From Solenopsis invicta (lineage: Eukaryota > Arthropoda > Insecta > Hymenoptera > Formicidae), in the NCBI RefSeq assembly GCF_016802725.1, contig NC_052679.1, positions 22,749,561 to 22,813,560 of the forward strand: 64,000 nucleotides of DNA. The letters run 5' to 3'. The notes below the pieces were generated by a model. It made no database searches. It was given only the letters and a program-made list of their open reading frames with translations, and had not been told where the DNA came from. The translations under genes and the position numbers were made by a program. Of this stretch, positions 38,160 to 49,384 are shown piece by piece; within the stretch, counting starts at the first letter, position 1; every line of letters starts with the position of its first letter.

Positions 38160-40803
38160 ACGAGCGCCCGACAAGCTTCCTCTCTCGACTCTTTCAGTCA
38201 TCTTAAACGATCTTCTTTTCTGGATCTCAATTTCGCTGCTTGCCTGCGAAGTCGTCGCGGCTGCGTCGCCTTTATCACTTCGCCGATCTCGTCGAAGGGT
38301 TTGCGATGCAAGAATCTGGAGACACCAAAACATCGTTCAGGGGGAGGGCAACGACATTAAAACAGCACGAATTAAAATATGCTTCGTGCAAGAGGAATTC
38401 GATCTTCATGTTAATCCTTTGCGATCTTCCGCATCGCAGAAGACATATCGATTACGAAACATTTTTCAATTTCAGCATTTACAGTCTTCGTTTGCTGTTT
38501 TAAAATTCGTTTTGAATCTGCAGTGAAAAGTCATGACAGTCATGGATGACAGATTACACGACTTCTAATGGAACGATCACTTATTGCTATTGTTTCGCAC
38601 GAACTTGCGTCAAGTGTACATAAAATCAGCATACGGCGCATCGCTTGTATACCAACAAGCGGAATTTACTCCGGCGTGGTAAAGTTTAGTATTTGCATCC
38701 GCAAAGGAGTGAACCGCCAAACCGCCCGCCTGCTCAAAGAGAGACTGCAGCTGCAGTTGCGACGTTGTGCTCTCGCTATACAGCCACTCGCGTAAGATAA
38801 GCATAACTGAGGACGTTGATAATACTAACAGCCATATTATTGAATCTCTCCTCATCTAATATCAATCAATGTTCTAGTTAGCTGTCGTTGATTTGGGCCG
38901 AGGACTCTCTCGCACCAATGGAAAAAAAAAATGCGTTGCTCGTATTTCTTCGACGTCGGGTTCTAGAGAAGCAATATCAATAAATGTGGGAGCAATGCAA
39001 ATTGAGACGTTTGCCGGATATTAAAATGAGCACTTGGGCACGTCGTCACGATCAGATTACGATTAACCGATGATAATTACGAGTGACGCGCAAATTTCTT
39101 CGAAGTGCGATATTTTTATTGTACACGCATCCTGCGTGTTTGCACGATCGAGTATCTTTCTCTTCTTCTTTTTTTTATATAGCGAAGGGGTGAAGGCTGT
39201 GGTGTTCGACTATGTAAGCGCGGTATTTCGCGAAGACATCAATCATTGTAATTAAGACAATCACCGAAATCCACTTCGAAACATATCCCGAAGACATAAT
39301 CCACCGAAATCGTAGTGCTGTCTTCATTCATTTCTTCAGTCGTTCTTAAATTTTTATTTATTTATTTATTTTTTTTTTTTTAAGCAAACGACAGGCATAG
39401 AGTGGGATTTGTCGATTAATAGAAGAATCCAAGTGTAGCGCTTAGGATACTAATCTTGTCAAGCAATCTCTTTAATGGAACAATGTCGATAGCAATGTCG
39501 ATCTACGATGTTAAAAGCTGGATGTTACTCAAAAATACTGATATGTTTCTAAATAGTAACGTCTGTCGAAACGTCATGGGAGATATTATTAAAAAAAAAA
39601 AGGAAAAACTTTAATAGCAATAGGCAGAGAGCGGCGCGCGCGACGCGCTGCGCCATGTGAACTATAGAATTCATTTTCCATCTTGTAAATAGCCATTTAA
39701 TTATTTTTCTATTTGACGGGCGCGAAGAGAGACACACGGCGAGACACTCTCGCAGAAATGCGAAATCTCTCGTTTAATGGGCGCGCTCATCGGATGTAAG
39801 TAATAAAATCGTCGTCGAGCACCCGTCGAATCTCAATTAAATTCTGCATCACATATCCGAGTGGAAGGAAGTAGTCGCAAGCCAGTTTGGCGCTTGCGAA
39901 GATCCGTCGAGCTTCCTTGAGCTACATCTATATCTACGATACAAAGCGCATTGCGATCCGGCGCGAGAGAGGAATGTTACAATACGATAGTGCGTTGTAG
40001 ACTACAGGTAAACGGTTGAAGGAACAACGTGGAACTCTCTAGCCGGCAGGACCTGTGCGCAATGTTGATGTATACTACTAATATATTCGAATGACCGTTC
40101 TCTGTAAATATATTAGACTAAGACTTCGACAAGACTATCTGACTTGTGACTTTTTATCAATTTTTCCTCTTTCATTCGATTCCTTACGTCCCAATCCGAG
40201 TATGATAAACAGAGAGCATAAAAGAATATTTTTTTCCATCTAGCTTGGTTTCAATGTTCTAACCACTCTCAAATTTTTTTTAAGCTTATATTCTCGTTTG
40301 TTACTTTTAGTATTCTTTTATTTATATTTATAATACAAGATACGAAATTTGTCTTTTGCAGTCCAAACTATTTTTCACAAATGAGCGAAGATTAAGTATT
40401 TCGCTTTCAAGTTCATTAATTAACTGATCTAATAAAGAATTTTTATTACTTGAAAAAAATTAATGAAAATTCCAAAAGTATATAGTTTGCCAACTACAAT
40501 CGTGCATTCAAATGTTTGAAAATCATGTGATAGGCTCATGTTGAATCCATCTCAACATAGGATCGTAAATCTGCTTGGAACTTTATATTAATAATTGGTA
40601 TTTAAATTTTGTGAGTACTTTTCTAAGAATAAAATAATTTCTTGTCATAACTCTGAATAGTGACAGTCGTATTTAGTGTGATTTAAATTTTTACTATAAA
40701 ATTTTGCTTAATTGTTTTGAAGCTTTGACATATAGAAAACTAGTACAGAGGCACTCTTCCCTCGATTCCATAAATAATAAACAATTAATAAATGTATAAA
40801 TAT
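38160..40803. other. 3' UTR of Dop1R1 and convergent spacer to MARS2
   Basis: No credible gene. AATAAA signals on the plus strand at 38979 and 39802 could end the receptor transcript. Open frames on both strands near 38031-38855 lie in mixed-composition UTR-like sequence and match nothing I recognise. Confidence 0.45.
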
Positions 40804-42918
40804 TTATTGACTCCTTATTTTCTTAAACAATATCAGATTATTGTGTTCGATACGCCTCTCTTTCGTGCTACTGTTGAAAACTTCAGGAACAGTGTCCGTC
40901 CACATGCGATTCTCCTTCGGAATATTCAGAAAATCGAGCAAACTACTGCTTAATCTCGGTATAATTGGATATAGTATTAAAGCTCCTATTCTACTACTTT
41001 CCAGAGCCAGTGATATCACAGCTTTAAGTTCCTCGATCGAATTCGCATCGTCGACTTGTTTCCTCAGCTGCCAAGGCTCATGATACGCCACCATTTTATT
41101 CGCGCAATGAAGCATACTTATGACTGCGTCCACAACGTGATGCAAATTGTACTCCTCGTAACTCTTGCGTGCTTTTTCACCTACCGACTTTAAAGCCTCT
41201 CTAGTCTCATCAGCCACCTGAGATTGCAACACGTTCCAATATTTCGCCGGATCGGGAAACTCTTTGGACGGATTGACCGCTTTACCCGCACAACGACTGA
41301 CTAAATTGCCCAGTGTATCAGCCAATTCGGAGTTCAGTATGTTAACAATTTTCTTGGAGCTATAATCTGCGAATAGATTTTTGAAAGACGATGCAAATAA
41401 TATGTAAAAAGTAAATGCATACAATTAGCCTTACTTGCGTCGTTCTGTGGCACCGCCTCTCTCAGAATAAAATATCGTAATCCCTCTTCCGAATAATCAT
41501 TTGCAGCTTTGAATGGCGAAATTACGTTTCCTATTGATTTTGACATCTTTTTATGATCAACAGTCCAATGAGCGTGACACAGCAACGTCTTTGGAGGCTC
41601 GAGACCTGCCGCTATTAAGAATGCTGGCCAATAGATACCGTGAAATTTCAAAATATCTTTTCCAATTACCTACATCAATAATTTTCCATATTAAGTAATA
41701 TTCGCTATATTAGGTAATATTATAGGTAATATTCATTATTAGCTAAGAATTATGATCCTTACTTGAATATTAGGTGGCCAAAATTCTTTGTACGATTCAT
41801 TTGGATATCCTAAGACTGTTAAATAATTTATTAAAGCATCCATCCATACGTATATCGAGTGAGACTCGTCGCACGGAGAAGGCATAGCCCAAGGAACTTT
41901 ATTTCTGAGTCTAGTAATACTCAAGTCTTGTAAACATACACCTTCCTCCACCCACTGGGATAATGTTTTATGATACAGTGCTGGTTTAACTGTGTTTTCT
42001 ATAAAAGATTCGAAATTTACAATTTGCAATCACAAAGAAAGGGAATCAATTAAGTTAAAATTCAAGATCTTTTTATACCATCTTTGAGCCAGTACTTGAG
42101 ATCGTCTTGAAATGCACTAAGTCGGAACTTATAATTTTCTTCCTCCGTCCATTCTACCGTATTTCCCGATTCCGCGGAGACCTTGATTATTTTGCCGGTC
42201 GAATCTTTCTGTTCTATCAAATCTGCATCAGAAAGGAACGCTTCGTCCGATACGCAATACCATCCAGAGTACTTTCCAAGATAGATGTGCCCCTTTTCTT
42301 CTAACCGTTTCTGAAAATGTTTAATTTCGTTACATGAGTTACACAGGATATCGCAAACGAGGTCGACGTCAGGAATAAATTTGTTCTAAGAACCCAAAAG
42401 TGATACACTGCATCACAATGCCGCTTTTCAGTGGTTCTAATGAAACGCGAATAATCCACTTCGAACCTATCGCACATTTCCTTGAACTGCTGCGAAATTT
42501 GTGTACAGTACTCGAGATTCGGTAGACCAGCTGCGGCTGCGGCGGTTTTAATTTTGTTACCATGCTCGTCGGTACCAGTAGTAAAAAATATTTTGTGGCC
42601 CAACATGTTGTTATATCGAGCAACAGCATCAGCCAGAACTGCGCTGTATAAATGTCCTATGTGAGGACCTAATAAAAAAATATATTTAACTTTCCTATTA
42701 TAATAACTTAAACTAAAAAAAAGTAGATAATTTTTTATTCAAAAACAGTTACGTACCAGCGTTTACATAAAAAATCGGTGTGGTAATGTACTTATTTTGA
42801 GATAAATCTTTTACATACTGCCTCTTTATTATTTGACTCCAAGACGAGCGTATATTTTTTAATAGGAATGGAAATGTTGCCGATTTCGAGGGCTGATAAT
42901 TTACAATTACGCGTTTAA
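40804..42918 (-). CDS. MARS2: Mitochondrial methionyl-tRNA synthetase, start exon missing
   Basis: This class I aminoacyl-tRNA synthetase charges mitochondrial initiator and elongator tRNA-Met with methionine. Six exons join in phase on the minus strand: 42918-42757, 42668-42394, 42310-42079, 41998-41763, 41669-41435 and 41366-40804, about 567 residues. Visible marks are TTPIFYVNAGPHIGHLYSA (the HIGH-type ATP site, split by an intron inside the AG pair), FFTTGTDEHGNKI, GWYCVSDEAFLSD, IHGIYW-type sequence (FHGIYWPAF) and KMSKSIGNV, the KMSKS loop. The C-terminal anticodon-binding helical part includes NILNSELADTLGNL. No zinc-binding Cys cluster is seen, as usual for the mitochondrial form. The first listed exon begins after a TTTCAG acceptor with an in-frame stop just upstream and contains no ATG. 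A short 5' exon with the start and targeting peptide is therefore missing. The gene is convergent with Dop1R1, and its stop overlaps an AATAAA signal. Confidence 0.93.
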
Positions 42919-43138
42919 CTGAAATTTAAATTAATGATTATTATTCTATTATAAATATCTATCATAAATAATTAGAAGTATTTAAATAAAAAAGTAAAGC
43001 ACAAAGTGTCATATTTTTCATAATAGAAGAGCTGCTTTATGTTGCACGTTACAATATAAACATAAATTTAATAATATTTAACAAGATTTAATATTATTAG
43101 TTATAGAAAAATAAATTATTCTTTTTCTTTCTGATGGA

Positions 43139-43181
43139 AAAAAAAGAAAGAAAGATAAACCATGCAAGAAGTTCAGCTAAA
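43139..43181. repeat. Short duplicated segment flanking the second ATPAF1 exon, copy 1
   Basis: AAAGAAAGA-rich sequence followed by ACCATGCAAGAAGTTCAGCT recurs at 44479-44520 as ACCGTGCAAGAAGTTCAGCC. On the minus strand both copies follow a TAG acceptor-like site. Confidence 0.6.
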
Positions 43182-43314
43182 GAAAACAGGCCTACTAAGT
43201 CAAAATAAAACCATTTTTCATGAATTTGTGGAAAAAATGATATATGAAATCTTCTTAAAAGTATTTATTTTTTACTAGTTCTATACAAATAGTTACAATA
43301 CATTAAACAATTTC

Positions 43315-44856
43315 TTATTTCTCCTTCTCAACATTGCTTGACTCCAACGATATCGTTTCTAACTGTGCTATGAGATCCATATGTTTAAATTCGTTAGGTT
43401 TGTTGGTGAACGTTTTAAGTAACTGCAATCTGTGTTCATTATCATTGCAATAATATAACTGTAATTCATTAGCTAGGCATTGCGCTTCGTACGCTTGCAA
43501 TAATTTCGTATCAAATTCTCCACGCATGAGTATAATGCCCTTATCGTCTCTCAATTCGGTATAGTGTACCATGGTTAAACACTCGGGCGCGTTCTCTTTA
43601 TGCGTCTGGTACCACAGCAGCGGGGTCATATGTACTTCCGAGCCGTAAAATTGACACATAATAAATTCATAACCCTGTTCTCTAGGCAATGGCAAGAGGA
43701 AGGTGGAATACTGCTTGCCACGTGAAAACATCTTATCGTACTGCTCGGGCGTCATAGTGCCGCAGATACAGTCCTTTTGCTTGTGATACTCTTTCCATAT
43801 CTCTATAATCTCCTCCTTCGACCTATCTTTTATCATGTCAACCTTCATTATGCTATCCAATCGTGCTTCTTTTGCCTGCGTACCAGGTTGCAAAGCTGGC
43901 TTCGCCTCAGTCTGATGGAAACTCGCAGCTTTCTCACGTTTCTCTTTAAAAATAATGATTTCAACATTCTCCTTTATCCCACCAATGATTCTCTTTACTT
44001 AAAAACTAGTAGCCTTATCATCGATAAACCATAAGAGCCATATCTAAACATTTTCTGCAATTAATATCTAGAAATGTGTTTATTAAACCAAGGAAATGAA
44101 AGTCGATGCAACAAATTTACAATTGTCAGAAGAAAGTAAAACAAATAGGTCTATTTCTTTTAACTAAACTCCTTAAACAGTTATCAAGTTCCAAAACATA
44201 AATTAATATGCTCTTTTATCTAAATAATAGAATCATGAAGATGGGCCAAGGATGAGCTGTTATAAGATGAAAAGAATATACTTAATTAAATATGCTTAAA
44301 ACAATTATAGAACAATTGTTTCGACTTAGTCTCATCATCAGTCTAATAGATCAAATTATAATTATATAAATCTAAGATTACACAATTAAGTATTTCCAAT
44401 TAAATATATGCTTTTCTTCTTATAACAACTCGTCTTTAACCTATCTTCAGTTATCTTTCATCTTTTCTTGTTCAACATAAAAAGAAAGAGAAAAGGTGAA
44501 CCGTGCAAGAAGTTCAGCCTACAAATAACTGTTGTAAATGATCAAGAGACAATGTTGTTAGAAATAAATGCAGCCTCGCGAGGATCGTGTATACCTTGCT
44601 TCTCGCGAATTTTCTTCTCCTGTTGCTCGATGCGTTGCAGAAATTCCTCCGGGCTGGTCCGCTGCAGCTTCGCGATCTTTTCAGCGTACTTGTCGTAATA
44701 GGGATTCGTATGCAACTCCTCGAAGACCTTCTCGAGTCTCGCCCGACCGGTCATGATGCACCTTTCGTCACTCGTTCTCGCGGTCACCCGGTTGCTCCTC
44801 AGACTCCTGGTCGCCAATCCTACACGCGTTGCGTTTCGCAGCAGAGCGCTAGCCAT
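43315..44856 (-). CDS. ATPAF1: ATP synthase mitochondrial F1 complex assembly factor 1
   Basis: This matrix chaperone of the ATP11 family binds the F1 beta subunit during assembly of ATP synthase. Two exons on the minus strand, 44856-44595 and 43997-43315, join in phase 1 and give a complete 314-residue protein, near the usual family length. The N-terminus (MASALLRNATRVGLATRSLR) is rich in Arg, Ser and Ala with no acidic residue, typical of a mitochondrial targeting peptide. Next comes a charged helical stretch. The ATP11 core starts around residue 140 with KDRSKEEIIEIWKEYHKQK, followed by FLLPLPREQGYEF and CLTMVHYTELRDDKGI. The acceptor TTTTTAAG used for exon 2 is the one that fits both phase and reading frame. 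The gene sits head to head with casein kinase I alpha across a CpG-rich spacer and in tandem with MARS2. Confidence 0.9.
44479..44520. repeat. ATPAF1: Short duplicated segment, copy 2, in the ATPAF1 intron
   Basis: Partner of 43139-43181, lying inside the only ATPAF1 intron (44594-43998). Same orientation; about 40 bases with few differences. Confidence 0.6.
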
Positions 44857-46473
44857 GAATAGCCACTCGTCGAAAGATACCTCTTTTTCTTCTTAATTGG
44901 CCTTTGGATTTTCGATTCTGAAAGACACCTTCAACAGTCTTTAGATTCATATGCTGAATCGCAGTGCTACGATTTTAGGAGAAAGGCACCTCGAGCGCGC
45001 GTGAAGGCAAACGCCGGGAGTAACACGCCGTCGTCTGCCGTCGTCGTCAGTGTCGTTACCAGAAGCACGCATGCGGAGCAGCCGACAGTCCAGATGTCGC
45101 CGCCGACGTTTTAAATCTCCCCGTCGCCAAACAGCCGTTCGGTTTTCCCTTGCGTCGCCGTCAGGGGCGCTGATTTTATCGCCGTCATGATCGAACGAAC
45201 GTTTGTGTGTGACCGACGGGGGGATGATGACGACAACAACTTTTGAACGCGTTCAAACAATAGCTCGTAAAGATGCGGACAAGTAGCACGAGGTTCCGGT
45301 ACGTCAGCGCCGTGCGAACCGGGCAACGGCACCCTTGACCTACATACTCCGCTCCAGGATTCGCGGGTCGCCGAACTGTAACGGATCTATCGGAGATGCG
45401 TGAATCCTGTCCGGAGTTCTGTCAAGTCCGAAACTTCGCGGTCGCATCTACGTAAATTCGTTCGATCCGGAAAGTTTTCACGAGCGAGGGTATTTCAAAT
45501 TTTCAAAATAATCGAACAGTATTGAGAGTACCGCGCACTATCGAGAGAAAAAAAAAAAAACCGTTTAATATCCATATTGCGCTTTACTGTTTAGAACATC
45601 GTCTTCGCGCTACAATTGAACGTATCATAAATTGGAAGAGATAAAAATTTGTCCAAGGGACCGCTCTCGCACCCCCCCCCCCCCGCTATCCAAGGCGCCC
45701 GCGTCGCACGCCGCCTTGCTACGAGCCTGGGCGCCGAGGTACCGCGGTGTACAAGCGAGCGACTTCACGCGGATCGGGAGTCGTGTACGTGTGAGACACG
45801 AACGCTCGACGCAATCGCGCGCAACGAGCAAAAAGCCACGCCGATTATCGCGGATTTCACGGGCGGGTCGTCGACGGCGCGTACGTACGGGCGACGCGCG
45901 GCGTCGCGTAGGTAAAGTGACTCCGTTGAGCGGCAGTGCGGGCAGCCCCTCCCCCGCGCCCCCCGTGCCGCCCCGTCGTCGCGCACGGTGTGTGACGCAT
46001 CGCTTCCGGGAACCGTCAGTCGCTGCTGCTGCTGCTGCTTGCCTGCCTGCTCTTCGTGCCCATAGTAAGAGGGAAAATGTCGGCGCGCTGTCGACGGGGC
46101 TAGCCGTGTGCCGCCAGCGAACAGCCTGCTCGTGACGCGCCACGACGACCGCATCGCGGCCCCGGTGACCTTGCCGGCCGAAATTCGGCCCCGCGAAGCC
46201 CGTGAACGATTAGAGCGTAACCCTCGCGATTCGGCTCGACCTTCGCGCGCGCGAGAGAACGAGAGGGAAAGAGAAAAGGAGCCAAACGGTGGAAGGGAGA
46301 CGGCGAGAGGCAACCGAGATATTGCAGAACGGTGGAGCGAGCGAGAGGCTGCGGGCGAGAGAGAGAGACGGCGAGCAGGTGCAAAACTACACCGCCGTGT
46401 AGAGGTCCCCGCGTAAGGGAAGAGCCAGACGGAGTGGAGGTGAGAGAGAAGGCATACGGAGGAGAGCAGTGAC
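44857..46473. promoter_or_regulatory. CpG-rich divergent promoter region of ATPAF1 and casein kinase I alpha
   Basis: About 1.6 kb separates two start codons on opposite strands. From about 45000 it is markedly GC- and CpG-rich, with a run of 14 or so C at 45671-45684, a CTG run near 46022 and purine-rich GAGA sequence before the kinase ATG. The long open frames on both strands are what GC-rich DNA gives and are not credible genes. It should hold both transcription starts and the kinase 5' UTR; no TATA box is evident. Confidence 0.6.
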
Positions 46474-49384
46474 ATGGCGTCGTTAGCGATGTCAATAGCG
46501 AAAAGTGAGTTCATCGTGGGTGGCAAGTACAGGTTGATGAGGAAGATCGGCTCGGGCTCCTTCGGCGACATTTACCTCGGCATTAACATCTCCAATGGCG
46601 AGGTAAGCCATCTCTCTCGGCCGACCTGCACGACCTACTGCTGGACTGCTGTCTGCCAGCCAGCTAGTCAGTCAGTCAGTCAGTCAGTCAGTCAGTTCGT
46701 TTCCCTCTGTTCGCGTTTCCCGTTTCTCGTCTCATCCCGTCCTGTCCCGTCTCGCGTTTTCTTCTCGTCCTCGTCGAATCACCTCGTGCGACGAAACCAA
46801 AGCTCAGACGGTGGAGGAGAAACCGAACGAGACGGGACGGGACGGGACAGCCGTTCGCGAAACGGCGCCGCGACATGTCGACCGCGATACCTGACGTCGA
46901 CGACAGAAGGAGGTTTCTTCTGGCCGTCGAGATTCACCGTGGTCGACCCGTGGAGCCGTTCGCGTCGCGAGCTCGTCTCCCGACGGAAAAGCTCATCGCG
47001 TGGACACGTCGCGAGTGACGTATGTACGCACGCACGTATGTATGTACGCCTGGACGCGGTCGAGATAAATATAAGCTTGTAACAGCAATTATCGGGATCC
47101 CAACTGCGCGCATATTTAGCATATCATTCGCGAAAGCGATACAAGTTTCTTATCTCTCCCGCTGGGACTCTCGCAAAATTGAACGATTCGAGTCCGGTCG
47201 ACTAATTCTGACTTTCTGGCAGTTTTATTTGCGGATAAAGAAAATCGTGTTAACGAGAACGCTCCAAATGATCGGACTATTGTTCCGTTTGTTTTGCAAA
47301 TTTCCTTTTTGACAATACCATTGTTAGCATGCACTGTACATTTTATCTCTATCAATGATTGCGTGTGATCTGTATGTGACAATATATTCGTCGGTTTAAT
47401 AAAAAAAACAATATAAGATGATAACATTATCCTGATACAACGATGAATAAGTAATAACGAATAGGAAATAGAATTTAACTAAAATTTAGATAAATATGAA
47501 GGTGTAAGTTATGTAAATAAGAGAATTTACATAAATTTATTACATTTTCATGTAAGCTATGTATATTAACTCTCACAATTGTTAAAAAGGATTTAGCTCA
47601 TTTTTTATTTTTCTAAAATTTTTAATTATTTGTAATACTGTCTATTGTTATTCTTACAACACAAGTAATGCTTAAGAAACATGGTAAAGTCAGAGAATAG
47701 TAAAAAGAGAGCAATAATATTCTATTTATAGAGATGCTTTTAAGCATCAAAATTATTAAATGGATTAACAATTTAATTTTTGTGCTATCAAGTTTCTGGG
47801 TTCTTTTTAAAAGCTGTGTTTTAAATCTGGCAAGTATGCGCCGCGTAGTTTGTAGAATTTTATAATTGTTTGTAAATTCACTTAGAAAGTTATTATCAAA
47901 CACTAAGATCTATTTTTTGTATAACCATTCCCGTTATTTAAATGTGTTGATTAGTTTGTTTATTTATATCTGGTTTACAACCTTTCTGCTATATGTAATT
48001 TCAAAATGCAGTTAATAATATCAGTAATATATAATGCAGTTAACAATATCAGTAATATATAATGTGTTTTTATTTTAGGAAGTTGCAGTTAAGTTGGAGA
48101 ATATGCGAGCCCGGCACCCGCAGCTTTTATATGAATCAAAGCTGTATAAAATATTACATGGTGGTATAGGGATACCGCATATACGTTGGTAATTATTGCA
48201 TTGCATTCTTTTTTTATATTTTATGTATTTTATTTACCTGTATCTATCATGTAATGATATGAAACAACATTTAATAAATCATTACACAATAGGATTCATA
48301 TAAATCAAAATGTTAATTAAAATTTGGTGTGAGTCAGACAGTCAGTCGACAAAAATTTTCTTTTTTCCAGGTATGGTCAAGAACGTGAGTACAACGTTCT
48401 TGTCATGGATCTTCTTGGACCATCTCTGGAAGACCTTTTCACCTTTTGTTCAAGAAGGTTTACAATCAAGACAGTCTTAATGTTGGCAGATCAGATGATT
48501 GGTAGGATTGAATATGTTCATTGCAAACATTTCATTCACAGAGACATAAAGCCAGATAATTTTCTAATGGGAATTGGGCGACATTGTAATAAGGTAACAC
48601 ATTTTGATTTAATCATCTTTCGATAATATATCGAAATATTACGCGCAATGCGCTAAATTACATAATGAACGTTTCAGCTATTCCTCATCGATTTTGGATT
48701 GGCTAAAAAGTATAGAGATAGTCGCACAAGATTGCACATAATATACCGCGAAGATAAAAACTTAACGGGTACTGCAAGGTATGCCTCTATCAACGCGCAT
48801 CTTGGAATTGAACAGAGCCGTCGTGACGATATGGAATCTCTCGGCTACGTTCTAATGTACTTTAATCGAGGATCGTTACCTTGGCAAGGACTCAAAGCTG
48901 CGACGAAGAAGCAGAAATATGAGAAAATTAGTGAGAAAAAAATGTCCACGCCAGTAGAAGTCTTATGCAAGGTATGCCAAAGAAACTTTCTCCTGACTTA
49001 TATCATCATAGGTACATCCATGACAGGAAGATTATCATTTTTTAGGGATTTCCTGCCGAATTTGCTATGTATTTAAATTATACACGAGGTCTACGCTTTG
49101 AAGAAAGCCCGGACTACATGTATTTACGCCAACTTTTCCGCATACTTTTCCGTACATTAAACCATCAATATGATTATACATTTGATTGGACGATGTTGAA
49201 GCAAAAGGCAGCGAGTAGTAATATTAGCGGCGGAGTGTCAACAGCTGGACCAGGTCTCTCTCAAGGTGCTCAAGGTGCTCAGGGGCAAGGGCAAGGCCAA
49301 GGACAAGCACCTACTCAGGCCAACGCTCAATCAGGTGCACTCAAAATTTTTGGAATTAATCTTTCGCAGCATGTCTACGTATAA
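46474..49384 (+). CDS. CkIalpha: Casein kinase I alpha
   Basis: This Ser/Thr kinase phosphorylates primed and acidic sites. In the family it primes beta-catenin/Armadillo for GSK3 and acts on Ci/Gli and clock proteins. Five exons join in phase: 46474-46602, 48079-48188, 48371-48593, 48678-48971 and 49046-49384, 364 residues. Visible marks are the glycine loop IGSGSFGDIY, the ATP-binding Lys in EVAVKLE, FIHRDIKPDNF (catalytic loop), LIDFGLAKKYRD (DFG motif), KNLTGTARYAS in the activation segment and SRRDDMESLGYVLMYFNRG. The kinase core ends at FDWTMLKQK, followed by a tail rich in Gly, Gln and Ala. The ATG at 46474 follows GTGAC and is the first in frame. The long first intron holds a CAGT tandem repeat. 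An alternative end at 50441-50451 is described separately. The residue after HI in the segment before YREDKNLTG is Ile, a position that also varies between fly and vertebrate forms. Confidence 0.96.
46667..46696. repeat. CkIalpha: CAGT tandem repeat in the first casein kinase intron
   Basis: About seven CAGT units within the intron 46603-48078, about 65 bases after the donor. Confidence 0.95.

Noticed and set aside
45625..46571. Long open frames on both strands upstream of casein kinase I alpha (up to 268 codons)
   Set aside because: They overlap each other on opposite strands in GC- and CpG-rich DNA with Arg/Ser-rich low-complexity translations. Stops are rare in such sequence, and nothing matches a known family.
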